Shown here: one piece after another, positions 21,991-33,757 of the stretch
How the letters are laid out: the number at the start of each line of letters is the position of its first letter
Numbering within the stretch: position 1 is the stretch's first letter
Assembly (NCBI GenBank): GCA_035235625.1
Contig: CP141148.1
Coordinates: 35,713,057-35,777,056 of the forward strand
DNA from: Saururus chinensis
Lineage: Eukaryota; Streptophyta; Magnoliopsida; Piperales; Saururaceae
Direction of reading: 5' to 3'
Length of the DNA stretch: 64,000 nt
Translations under genes and position numbers: made by a program
The notes under the pieces: model-generated
What the model saw: only the letters and a program-made list of their open reading frames with translations
Database searches by the model: none
Told to the model about the DNA's origin: nothing

Positions 21991-22440
21991 ATTTGCTTCT
22001 CGTTGAACCCAGTTTTTTGTTGATTGTCAATACCCAACTTTTATTTCATGTGTCGACATTACCCCACAGAATTGAGAATTCAATATCCAACTAGACAATG
22101 TTAGTGGATAACTAAATTGCTCTTCAAACTTGTACTTCGTAGAAGTAAAAATAAAGAGTTCTAACCTCTATGCATATGAACTTTTAATGTGAAAAGCCCA
22201 ACATAGGTGAAAAACTACAATAGCCTCACAAAGGCCAAATCAATGCACTAGTAAACAAGAATATACAAGACGTTAAGAACCAATCAACCTTTTTAGACTC
22301 TACACAAATGAAAACTCCTTTTTATTCAGTACTCTTCATTGTTGAGCTTCAAGTTTCTTTCTCTTTTGAAGTTTTCCCTCTTCGTCTACCATCTCTGTCT
22401 CCTTCTATAGCAACTCAATCAAAGACTTTTCTTCAATTGT
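21991..22440. other. Intergenic, nothing recognised
   Basis: No ORF or repeat end that I can support. It is followed by a C-rich stretch (22490-22630) leading into the CACTA-like array. Confidence 0.35.
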
Positions 22441-22489
22441 TGATTCACCTTTGAGATTCTTCAACTCCCTTGAAGCATTTGTTGTCTCG

Positions 22490-23292
22490 CCGAAATCCGG
22501 CCCCAAACCCCCCCTCCTCCTCTCCCTGGCTCCCTTCTCCCCAGTGCCCCCTCCTCTCCCCAATCACCACACCCCCACTCTTGTCGACGCCTAATCTGGC
22601 GCATCCGCTGGATTCCGGTGCCGCTCTAATCATCCCGCCTATGGTAGGATTTTTTTTTAAAAAAATTACACTGTTAAGTGACACTTCTAAAAGCATCGCT
22701 AAAGGTTTTTTAAATTTTTTGACATCTAATACACAATTTTTTTAAATACGCTTTTTCATTAGCGGCGCATTCCATAAGCATTGCTAAAAACTATTTTTTT
22801 TATATTTTTTTATTAGTGATGCTTATATAATCATCACTAATAAGCTGCTTTTTATTTTTTAAATATTTTTTATTAGTAACGCTTTATTATGTGTCACTAT
22901 TAACCAATTATTAGAGACACTTTAATTATGTGTCATTAATATGTTATTTTTTATTTTAATAAAATATTTTCTATATTAGCGATGCCTAATAAAGCGTCGC
23001 TAATAACCAATTATTTGCTACACTTATAATTGTGTGTCGCTAATAATTTACTATTAGCGACGCTTTATTATGCATCGCAAATGTAATATAATTAGTGATG
23101 CATCAATAAACGTTGCTAATATTACACTATTAGCGACGCTTTGTGTTAAGTGTAGCTAATGAGTAATAGCGACTGCAATTTTATAGACACATTTAGTGAT
23201 GTTTTTAAGTGTCACTAATAATCATTAGCGATGCTTAGACTATTATTAGTGATACTTAAAAGCGTCGTTAATAGTACTATTTTTTGTAGTAT
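22490..23292. mobile_element. CACTA-like element end with subterminal repeats
   Basis: About 22660-23280 is packed with diverged copies of TTAGCGACGCTT and its complement AAGCGTCGCTAA in both orientations, as in CACTA subterminal regions. The array ends at about 23291 in ATTTTTTGTAGTA, one base off the TTGTAGTG terminus expected for a CACTA 3' end. The other end is not recognisable. The C-rich stretch at 22490-22630 may be captured sequence, as in the related region at 4960-5620. Confidence 0.55.
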
Positions 23293-25879
23293 ATGAACTC
23301 TGCAGGAATTGGCCATCAACAAAATGCCTACTTTGGCATATCATTTCTCTCACTGTTTGACTGTATAGGAAGGGTTGCAAATGGAATGACACAATTATGG
23401 TATAACCTATTCCACTACCATAATCATATCCTAAATCTTTGTCCATAACAGTTTTTTTAAGTAAACGGCATATGTACTTCCATAAATGTTTCTTCCACTA
23501 ATAATTGGTCGGTTAATCAGGTAACCATTATTGATTACATTTTTTTCAATGTGTTCAAAAAGGCTAGAATAAACATTTATTATTTACTTAATCAAATATT
23601 AATGAGGTAAAAGACTAACATCATTACTATTGTTGCAAATAAATTATAGGGATCAATCATGAAACATAAATGAACACATATATTAGGCAAATACCTAATA
23701 AAACTTCTTATTTTCTAATAATTTTTTCTTATCATATGAGTCCAACTACAAAGCATCCCTCTACTGCATATTTCAGAAGAATTCCAAGTGTGAGAAGAAT
23801 GATAGTTGCCTTATCACAACCAGCTTTCTTTTGAATGTGTCTTGGAGGCAGTAATGAGACCATATGAACTCATGTTCATCATCCATTAATGTCTCGTTGA
23901 AGTAATGTTTTAAAACCTAGACCAGACCTTAACCTAGATTAGTGGCTGGGCTGGGTCAACCGAATTGACTTGTGGGTCAACTCAGGTTTAGCCGAATAAT
24001 GACATCATCACCTCAAAAAATTAAAAATCTCCTCATAATTAAATAAAAACACTTAATCATGTTCAAAATTTCACTTAAACCTGTTTCACCATTTGAAACT
24101 TATTTATTCCAACCTATTTCAATAAGTAAATCATCATTCAAAATTTTGCAATCTAATATATATAAACATAAATTGTAACATAATCATGATTTTAATCAAT
24201 ATATATCAAATCTCAAAATAAACTACCTACCACTCATTCAAAGTTAAGCCAACAAACACTCAAACCAATCTAGTTCGAGATGAGACAAGCAAGAGTTTAG
24301 TTCTATTAGCCCAAAACCTAGCTTTGATTTGAGCTATATAACTTTAGTCTAGCCTAGAGCAAAATAGAGCTGGCTCAACAATCTTACTCTAAACTCACCA
24401 ATCATTTCCTTGTACAAACAAATACTCTATGAGTTTAATTATCAAAAACAAAATAAAAAATACATGTAGGTTTGAGCTATCTTAATGGAATATAAACTAA
24501 CTTAAAAAGTTGCAAAAGTAGTTCGCACAAAGTGTGTATAGCTAATTAAGATTCCAGCATATATGATTAAAGATGAACCCTGACCTAACAAGACTAGAGA
24601 AATTAGACGTACAATGCAACTAAATGGGAAACATTAAGTCGAAGTGAGTTTAAGAGAATATACAATATAAATTACAACTAGATTTTTTTTATCAAAATAT
24701 TACATATAGATATAAAATGTTAGAAAAAGCAAATCATCTTCCAAGTAATAGTTTGTAATGACTGTAATGAATGGTTGTAAGTAGTTAAATTAATTTAATA
24801 AATATTTGAGATCACCATTGAGTAAATCATAGTGGTGAATCATGACATAAAAATTATTGTAAAAGTCCATAATCCAATCTCTTTTAAAATTAAACCACTT
24901 AAGGCTAATGGGTATAATATATTTACAATTTTTAAATATGGCAAACAGGTAACAAATAAGCATATATGAAACAATTGTTTCCATTGCCTTCCATTTACAC
25001 TGCAGTCAAATAAAATTATCTTTTTATTTACCTGTCAAATAAATTTAATCATAGCATTTAACTTTTTAGCAATACAATACAAACAATACATGGTAGAGCA
25101 GCAAAATAGGTATTGTTTGCAGCCCTATATATAGGACACATAAATGGTAATCTTATTCGAGTTATTATTTATGATGTAACTTAGTAGTTAGCTAGGAGAG
25201 CCAATGTTTTCCCACAAACATATGCCCATTTTGGTTATCACATATCATATCATACTATAATAAAAAACACCAGGAGAGTTAGTGGGGTAGTATGGATTTT
25301 TGGATTTCTCACTATAATGCCAACAGTTTTTTACATTTTTCCTTTATTACCCATTCTCTTTTAGTTTTATTCTAATTCACTTCCATATTTATCATCAAAA
25401 TATCATGATACCAAGTGATATATCCTTAATATATCATGATAGATTTTAATTAAAATAAAAAAAAGTCAAGACAAATTCCGTGGTTTAAAATCTTGAATAA
25501 ATTATTAAGCTATCCTTGGGATATGCATATGTTCAAGCAAGTAAGTACCAAACATCTAATTATCTTATTTGTTAGAAAAAATATTTAACATCACTAGCGA
25601 ATAAGTATTGCATGCTTACAACTTGTCTGTTATTGAGTTCCTCAAATTATATTTGACATGGGAAGAAGCTATTGACTTGTTAAGAATCATTTATTTGTAC
25701 TTTGTAGTACATATGGGGCTAGGCCCACCTTTTTAAATCATGGTGGCAATGAATTTAAAAAGACTTGTCTAACATGACCAATTTTCCTTATTAAGGCTTG
25801 GTGACCAGCAATGAAAGGCTTTGGGCTTCTACATGAATAATTAATCGGTGAGAAATATATTACGAAACCAGATCCAACA
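23293..25879. other. Long AT-rich intergenic stretch, no gene seen
   Basis: No ORF with recognisable domains, no clear terminal repeats and no GLP homology. Probably decayed transposon sequence. Confidence 0.4.
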
Positions 25880-26629
25880 GTTTAGTAGGTGCCCCCTCCA
25901 CATTTCCACTTGTATCATGTATTGTAGTCATAGTTGGTGGTGAAGAAAATATTTTTCAATTTAAAACATAAACTTTAAGTTCTCCGATATCGAAAAGGCC
26001 ATATAAGTTAAATTTTTTTTCAAATTTAAATTTAAATTTATGGGCTTTTGTATATGTGGACTTTCCTATTTAAGTAATTGCCACCGTGTCTTAAAAAGGT
26101 GGGACCCATATCAACCATAAGCAGGCCCACAAATGTAGAGCCCCAGCATGCGCATTGGGCTGCTACATTTGGGTTTGTGAGATATTATTAGGAATGCTTG
26201 TGCATACATGAAAATAGTAATAGTGCATATCACCTATAAGTGAAGACACGTATAAAAAGTTTTAATTATGGGCCCACCACTTCTTATACATGGCGAGTGT
26301 GCCTAGGTGCGATCTTAACAAAATAGCAACAGAGATAGGTCATCATAAGGGTTGCATCAAAATAACTAGAATTGGATTGAACCGGGTAAAACCCAACCCA
26401 AATTTATCAGTTCGGTTTTTTATTTAGTTCCTTCAGAGAAACCGAGTGAACTGTAGTTTGATTTCGTTTTATTTAAAAAAGGAGAACCAAAACCCAACCG
26501 AATCGAACTAATACCCTCATATAAAATTCCGAGTTCCACAGTAGATTGAAAGACATCATTTCATTTGCCATCAATTAAATCCCGTACAAAGGCAATGTAA
26601 TTGCTTTGCAAGCACTGACAAATGCTCCA

Positions 26630-26635
26630 TTTATT
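26630..26635 (-). terminator. Candidate polyadenylation signal of GLP gene A
   Basis: AATAAA on the minus strand, 96 bases beyond the stop codon. It is conserved in blocks B and C (CTCCATTTATTACAGC context on the plus strand). Confidence 0.5.
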
Positions 26636-26731
26636 ACAGCAAATCCACAAAACCTTCTTATTCAAAACAGGATAAACTAATAATTAAAATAGGATAGACT
26701 ACTGATCATGGTTTGTTTCTAATATGGCCTT

Positions 26732-27537
26732 CTAGTTGTTCACCCAAAACTTAGACTGGAGATCATCCACTACATTCTTCTCCAGTTGAAATGCTCTCGC
26801 TAAGATCTCATCTGAGATGGGTGGTTTCGATCCGAAGACAGCATTGGCAATGGTAATCACACCTGGGTTTTGGCTGCTCAGTGCGGCTATGGCCACTGCG
26901 TTGGAGTGACTTGGGTTGAATTGGAAATGGATGAGCCCCTCTGGGAAGACAAACACATCCCCCTCCTTAAGGACCTTGCTTATGAGACGATTTTCAGGGT
27001 TGGATGTAACAAAGCCAACGTAGAGTTCTCCTTCCAGCACAATAAGGATCTCAGTGGCCCTTGGGTGAGTGTGGGGAGGGTTCTCGCCGTATGGGGCATA
27101 GTCAATCCTAACCATGGAGATGCCCAGAGTGTTGAGGCCTGCTATCTGGTTCACAGTCGCCATCGTCACATTTGATCCAACTATGTTGTCAGTGTTGCCA
27201 GGTACGTTAAGCCCCGACAAGAAAAAGTCCTCTGGAGCAGCCATCTTTGGGTCCTTGCAGACAAAGCCATTTACGCGAACTGAAAAAGTACAAACCAAAT
27301 ATCTCCCAAGATGAGCATAAACAGTGCAAGCAAAAAAGGGAGGTGCACACGCAGTAGATGTGCGGAAACTTATATGTTTTTCTTGCATACGGGAAGTCAT
27401 GAGTGTATAAACATACCGGGGGAGTTGCGGTCAGCAACACAGAAGTCTTGAAGTGGACTTGGATCAGATGCGATGGCAAGTGAAGCAGCCAAGGAGAGGA
27501 GAGCAAGCACAACAAGAGTTGGAGAGGAAGTAGCCAT
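26732..27537 (-). CDS. GLP: Germin-like protein, subfamily 1 type (GLP gene A)
   Basis: Exon 1 is 27537-27417 (121 nt) and exon 2 is 27279-26732 (548 nt) on the minus strand, separated by a 137 bp GT..AG intron; the product is 222 aa. It has a signal peptide to about residue 23 (LAIA), Cys33/Cys48, NVT at 77-79, and metal ligands His110, His112, Glu117 and His158. Unlike the plus-strand genes, the KGD at 146-148 is EGD, position 106 is Glu, and the protein ends WVNN. Exon 2 differs from gene B by three bases and exon 1 by one, all synonymous as far as I can align by eye. Secreted cupin, probably manganese-binding; enzymatic activity not predictable. Confidence 0.96.
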
Positions 27538-27800
27538 CTTTGTTTTTCTGAGGATTCTGATCAATTATGTTATGGGTTATGTGGAAGAACCATGGGATAA
27601 GGGGCTTTTTATAGCTAGAAGCCGAGGTTCCTGTCTCCTACTACAAAGAAAAGTTATGGAAATTGATTAAGATAGCCGTTTTACTGAGTCAATTTTTTCA
27701 ATATATTAATCTGAATGACTACCAACTGATTCTAGACATGAATTTTTTCTTTGCTGTTGTTTTAGTCTGCTTGCAAAAAACAGACGCAGTCCATACAGAG
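27538..27800 (-). promoter_or_regulatory. Promoter of GLP gene A
   Basis: Minus-strand TATA box TATAAAAAG at 27605-27613, about 70 bp before the ATG. Box 2 (TTGACTCAGTAAAACGGC) is at 27675-27692 and box 1 (GGACTGCGTCTGTTTTTTG) at 27774-27792, followed by CAAGCAGACT. Spacing and order match the plus-strand GLP promoters. Confidence 0.75.
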
Positions 27801-28340
27801 CTTCTTTTGTCTCCATCTTCTTTGTTCTTATTCTGAACCGTTCCCATCATCCCATATCTAGCAGCTTCTTCTCTCTTCCCTAGCTACCAAAACTGCTTAA
27901 TCTGTTGAATATTTCTCTAGATTAACTTTGCGAAACTTTGTTTAATTAAAATACCTTAATTACTACCTTCAATTAGTCAGTAGTCTTAGAAGTTTTATAA
28001 AATAAGGCATTTCATGTTTGACTTGGCAAGGAAGAAATACATTAAGAGAGTAGAGTGAAGAAAGCTAAGTGCAACCAATTCAATGGCGCATCATGTCATC
28101 AAAAACCATTTTCAATGACGCTTGTCGTCAATAGTTAGAAGATTCATGCTTCAAAAATATAATTGGGCTCATAAATAACATAAAATATGCAAAGGGGGTC
28201 TATGTCTTCCTACCACCTTGGGGTACGTGTTAACAGCATGCACCCACTTCAGCAGTAACATTTTTTAAAAAAGAAACTTTTGTACCAACTTTCAGGCACC
28301 GATTTTTCATAGTTGGGTTTCTAATCTAGCATACTTCGTA

Positions 28341-28643
28341 CTCCATCCGTCCCAATTTTTTTTATATGTAAATCAAAATATTATATGCTCGAAGAAGGGT
28401 ACACTCTATAGAAATAAAAACAAAACTAGAGCCAAATAGATACCTCCCTCTTAAATTAGTAGCTCCAGACAATAAAATTTATTTCATGTTAATAATTCTA
28501 TTTTATTTTAATTTGAGTAGTTGGGTACGTACTTAAAAAAGAATATGATAAGCTTATTTTCGATTGTCTTAGATGTGAGTTTTTTTATTTAATAGAGATC
28601 ACTATTTTTTCAAATGTAGGTATTAATATGGGATAGAAGAAGT
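28341..28643. mobile_element. Stowaway-like MITE, diverged
   Basis: Left end CTCCATCCGTCCCAA preceded by TA; right end near TTAATATGGGATAGAAGAAG, an imperfect complement. The same element is at the same place in block B (about 40464-40776), so it predates the duplication. Confidence 0.5.
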
Positions 28644-29046
28644 GTATTATTTCCTGGTTGATGCATAAGATGCCATTCAAAATTTAACTTTGAGACAACT
28701 ACGACAGCAAAAAATCGAGTGAATCGAGAGGAGATGCCTATGTTTTAAGCTTGAAAGCCCAAAATATATATAATCCACTTCTACATCAGCTGAAAATCAA
28801 CTGGGTTTTGCTTCGAGAATAGCATTATTTCTTCTCGAAGATAATTCTCCTATTATGGTTATGTAAGTGAGATAGTGAAATCCGGTTATGTTGCTTCGAA
28901 CCAGTTCAGCTACCTAGTAACTAGTTAATAGGTGCAAGGGAAAACGTTAGACCTGGTCAAACATGTATTTAACAATTAATAATATTTTGGTTGCAGGAAT
29001 AAAAATGTCTGGGGAATAAGTCCTTCATTTTGCTTGGGTACAGAAA

Positions 29047-29172
29047 AGGAGCAGCAGTTAAATACTAATACAGTGTTATAAAGACTAAGTGCAGCAGTTA
29101 AATACTAATTATACAGTGTTATAAAGACTTAGTACAGCAGTTAAATGCTAATACAGTGATATAAAGACTAAG
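29047..29172. repeat. Minisatellite, three units of about 41 bp
   Basis: Unit GCAGTTAAATACTAATACAG followed by TGTTATAAAGACTAAGT, three times with small changes. Block B carries the equivalent three units at 41186-41306. Confidence 0.8.
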
Positions 29173-29879
29173 TAGAAGACTTCTCTACTATGTCTACTCT
29201 CCTATTTGGTTGAGGCAGTTTGCGTTAATCAGCTGGTTGATGCTGTCCATCGAGACTGTTTAGGCTTCGGCAGATAGTCCTACCATGTCACTCCATGGGC
29301 CCCCAATACACCTTGAATATGCAAGCATTTTCCTCATCTTGGACCCACAAGAGAAACAACCCATGAATTTTTAAATAGAAAAATTATTTTTAAAATAGAA
29401 AAGGGTGACTTTAATTACCCAGTTTAGGTAGAAACTTATAGTTATACATGATGCATGTGTTAATCTTTGTTAATTATTTAAAACTTTGCTCTTAGCAGGG
29501 TTTGAATCATTGGGTGGAATTGCCTATCATTTGGTTTTTCGAGGACAAAGTTTGTACTCCTTTTATTCTACATTAATAGTGAACAATTATTTTGAAAAAC
29601 CAAATGGAGGTATTATGGTGGGACAGAGGGTATATTATTTTAAGTTATTATTATTGATATAATTTAAAATTAATGCTAATGTTCTCCCTTGAAAGATGTT
29701 TGGATATCTTTTTTTACCTAAAGTATAATTAGTTATGGGATTAGGGGAATGCTAAATAAGGCAAGTTTTTTTGGCGATTAGGTTCCTTACCTCATCGCCA
29801 CCGCCGATGCCCATCTTAGGCTACCACCGACCATCTCAGCCTCTCCCCATCTCTTTCCTACCCCTCTTCTTGCTACTTC

Positions 29880-30345
29880 GTGCCTCTCCTCTCATGGCAA
29901 GTGTAAGAACTCCACGCATGCCCTCATGGAAGAACCTTTTCTAAGAATTCTCCACCAGAGTAGACTTAGTTTTTCCCAACTACCATGATTCTTGCAACTC
30001 TCTTGAAATTTCGATTGATGAATTCGAAGTTGAAGCAGAAGGTCTACGATGGAAAAACACTTTGATTGGCTATGTATTGGGATGCAGACCTTTCTACATA
30101 AGATTGAAGGTGTCCATTGAGCAAATGTGGAAAACAAGTAAGATTTTTTATATCATCTCCTTATTGGATGGTTTTTTTCTATTTAAGTTTAATAATAGAG
30201 GATTGCACCAAAGTGCTTGGGTCGATTTGGTCCATTGTCAATCGACCTTTTATTCTCAAGAAGTGGACAACAAACACAAAACTAGTCAAAGACTTGCTTT
30301 GTTTGATCCTATTATGGATCAGGCTTCTTAATCTTCTTTGGTTGT
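29880..30345 (+). pseudogene. LINE ORF1 fragment (DUF4283-like), block A copy
   Basis: Plus-strand translation around 30049-30290 reads WKNTLIGYVLGCRPFYIRLK, then MWKTSKIF, a GFFLFKFNN-like strand, and AWVDLVHCQSTFYSQEV. This is the pattern of the DUF4283 domain in plant LINE ORF1 proteins. Stops and frameshifts break it. The same fragment in block B (42240 on) is followed by the rest of the LINE, whereas here homology stops at about 30350. Confidence 0.65.
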
Positions 30346-30399
30346 ATTGCTATCTTATTTAACTAAGCAAATACTTCATATTATGTTCTTTAATATTGT

Positions 30400-30530
30400 T
30401 CATTGTTTCATTATACACATTCTATCTGAAAGTAGTTGTCTTTGAAACTGTCCAACATATTCGCTGCCATGTGATGGATGCAATATCCATGGTGTGTAGA
30501 GGGAAAATACTGCTTAACAATATTTGCAGA
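30400..30530 (-). pseudogene. MULE transposase, downstream segment (after the LTR insertion)
   Basis: Minus strand reads SANIVKQYFPSTHHGYCIHH then MAANMLDSFKD, the H-GYC-x2-H-x3-N segment of Mutator-like transposases (MULE domain). It joins in frame to the upstream part ending SDIMKG at about 33770 if the insertion 30531-33757 is removed. A stop follows soon after and the rest of the gene is missing. Confidence 0.8.
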
Positions 30531-33500
30531 TGTCACACCCTGGCACCCGCCCGACCCAAGCCAAACCTGGTCCAAGGGATGGTCACAGCGCACGGGACGA
30601 CTAACTATTGAATTAACATTGCGGAAGACTTTAACCCCTCCGGTGAGTATTTAACAAATACAAAGTTGCACACATATAAACCTTTGTGGAAGAGAAATAA
30701 GTATAATAAAAGAGGACATTAGCTTAGAACTAGTTCACAAGTCATAATCCTACATACTTAAAATAATGAGCTGACACACATGGTTCTAATCAGAAAGTCT
30801 TATACAGGTTTTAAAACATAAGATATATATGAGTCTGAAACAAGAACCACCATACATGATATTCTACTATCACAACAACATAAGTCAGAAAATAAAGTAA
30901 AATCCAGAGGCATCCACGCCTACTCCAAAGCTCTCGCCAATAGTTCCTCATACAAAGGGTCCTGGTTAACTGCATGTCGCACCATGTAGCCCCAAAACAA
31001 AAAAACACAGAAAGTGGGATGAGTAAAACTCAGTAAGGTTTTGGGTACGATAATGGTAAATAAAAAAATAACCATGATACATCAACATGGCCTATCAGAT
31101 CTACATATTATATAACATCCCATTTTTTATTAATTTCCTTATCATCAACATGCTTAATATAAGCAATTACCCTTACAAATATCTCAAACATACTATACAT
31201 ATCCATGCACAATCATTCTCCTTTATAACATTCAAATTTCAACCTACATGACACGTGTTCCCAACACATAGTTACATCATGCATATCCATAACAATAATT
31301 TTGTATGAGAAATGTCTCTACCACATAATCACATCATGCATATTCATCGTATATAACTTGTATGAGAAGTATCTCTACCACATAATCACATCATGCATAT
31401 TCATCACATATAACCTGCATGAGAAGTGTCTCTACCACACAATCACATCATGCATATTTATCACATACAACCTGCATGAGAAGTGTTTCTACTACACAAT
31501 TACATCATGCATATTCATCACATAGGACTTACATATTAAGTGTATCTAACACACAATCATAACCATGCAAGTTGATAAAACAACCCTACTTAATCGGCTG
31601 AAGCATAAGCAGTCCATGCTCACTCCAAACAATCCCCAATTGGAAAGTCTGAAATAATTATGCACTTTGGGTAAATTCCCTAACGGGGAAGAATACCCCT
31701 AGTAAGCCGGTGCACTCGGCTACAATAGCTTGGATTCTCATAGTCCAGATGGTCTTAATAATTTTATCTTCTTATAGCATTGCCGTTCTTCTCAACCCAA
31801 GGAGGAAAACTCGTCCTCAAATGACGTAAAACCTTGTCTTTCTAGACATAAAACCCTATCATTCCATATATAAAACCGAATCGATAAGTCTTCAATCAAT
31901 TAACCTGACAAGCAATATTACACAATTGCATTCAATCGATCAACATAGTTAATCTCAATAAAATCTCATTCGTAAATCCGTCTCATGATGTTGTGCAACA
32001 TGATACATACGTGAGAAATAACTACATGAATTCTAATTCATGAAATGTTCTCCCCATTAGCCATACATGCATTATTTCTAATCATAAATATCAACAATCA
32101 CCATAATTACCCCCACATGTGTGTGAACATGGTAGAATCATTGTATACTAAGTATATGGGCATTCATTATAAACATCTCATTAAAAACCATAAAAAAATA
32201 CAATTCTAATCAAGTGCAATCTCCTGTTATTCTTAAGTAAGCATAACCACCCAACACTTAGCGCTAAACATGGCACCATCATTCACTCATAATTTATTCA
32301 TAATACGTGAAGACATACATATTCATTCTCATGTTATAACTTTGCTCGAATCATACTTAAAATATGAGGAATCATTCAACATGGGTTCAAGACAAGAATC
32401 TATCACATGTTTAACTGAATAACATGAAATTCACATAATACATAAATATTCATCATAGCTTCCATCATCAAGTTCATACCCTTCCAGTAGCTTTATCTAG
32501 CATATATTACTCATTATAAACATAAGAAATAATACTTTAGGATAAAAACTTAAAAAATGAGCAAAATAACAAAAATAGTTGAACTGCTGTATTGGCATTT
32601 GAATGCCTTGCAGGGCCATTCCAACAAGGCGTTCTATCGGCCTACATGGCCGTTCGATCGCCATAACTAAATTTTCTGGTTTGCCTTCTCCACTTCGAAT
32701 TCAAAATCGAAACTTTACATAAATATCTCAAACCTTCAAATCTCACTCTCAAACACCATGATAATGAAATCCATGCTTAGGAAACAGTAAATTTAGCCAT
32801 TTACAACCAAAAATACACCGAAATCATAAGAAAAATTAAGTTTTACTAAATCTATCATTAAAGCTCAAATCCATGGAAACCCACTTCAAACTCTATCAAC
32901 TCAAATATAAAATCACAGCCACATTTTGGAAAAAATCACTTACCTTAAATAAGCTTCTTAACTTGAAATCGATCCTCTAACACCTTCAAATCCTACCCAA
33001 AATAGGGTTTTTGTTAATACCTTTATAAATTCGATTTAAAATACCTAAACATATTGAAAACTAGTAGATCTAGGGTTTATTAAGTTAAAAAATAAAATTC
33101 TTTTCATAAGGGTTTGAAATAGAGTTCAAATCAGTAGATTTTTTGGTAGAAATTAAGATTAAACCTTGTCAAAAGAAGGGACTTGAAAAGTTTAGGAGAA
33201 ACCCTAAGAAATTAATAGAAGATTAGGCTAATCTTACCATAATCACCTTTCCTTCTTAGGAAAATGAGGATTAGGGATCCTAAGCTCTAGGTTTCCAGCC
33301 CTTCCCAATTGGGAATGTAGCTAAGCCTTTTTATTTATAGTAGGCTTTGGGTAAACCTAATAGATGTGTGGGGTATAAATAGAGTTTTACACTAAAAATG
33401 AAAAACTTGTTTATTTTAAGCCCATTGATTTCTAAAAATTTTGAAGCATTTAAATATTGTCTTAAGATGTTGTTAGGGTCATTTACGATTTATAATTATA

Positions 33501-33757
33501 ATTTCGCACATGAGGCCTACGACAAATTTCCGCCCCCTAATTTTTCAGGAAAATAGTTAAAATTTTGAAAATTTTCAAAAAATTCTCAATTGACTTATCT
33601 TAACATAAAAATAATCAAAGTGAAGATAATTTTATTAAAAACTATTGTTAACCACTTTGATTTCAAAAATAAATCAAAACCTATCAAAGTTAACATTAAA
33701 CCACACAAGGATTACTAAATCAAATAAAATGAACCAGTTTGAGTTAGGGATCTTACA
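30531..33757. mobile_element. Solo LTR of a Ty3/gypsy retrotransposon inserted in a MULE
   Basis: Starts TGTCACACCC and ends GATCTTACA, TG..CA ends typical of LTRs. It is 3227 bp without gag-pol coding sequence and contains the GGGATGAGTAAAACTCAGTAAG-like motif (31016-31037) familiar from chromovirus LTRs. The flanks GCAGA and ACATA match at three of five positions, a possible eroded 5 bp target duplication. The interrupted MULE reading frame on either side fixes the insertion site. Element orientation is uncertain. Confidence 0.7.
31290..31560. repeat. Minisatellite inside the LTR, about five units of 58 bp
   Basis: Unit: TGAGAAGTGTCTCTACCACA followed by TAATCACATCATGCATATTC and ATCACATATAACCTGCA. 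It makes an open 74-codon frame with repeated CLYHIITSCIFI, which is an artefact of the repeat and not a gene. Confidence 0.85.

Larger units (their letters stand above)
25880..30350 (-). repeat. Segmental duplication block A (partners B 38530-42720 and C 60310-64000+)
   Basis: Contains, in minus-strand order, a LINE fragment, a minisatellite, a GLP promoter and gene, and the GLP 3' flank. Gene and proximal promoter are nearly identical to block B. The distal flanks (27840-30350 against 40000-42720) still align throughout but with many substitutions and indels. The lower flank, about 25880-26480, aligns better with block C at 60320-60660. The block ends abruptly at about 30350 inside the LINE. 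Confidence 0.85.

Noticed and set aside
29047..29172. Spaced repeats considered as a CRISPR-like array (also 31290-31560)
   Set aside because: Units are contiguous tandem repeats without unique spacers, in a plant genome.
31301..31525. 74-codon repetitive ORF
   Set aside because: Translation of the 58 bp minisatellite within an LTR; not a gene.
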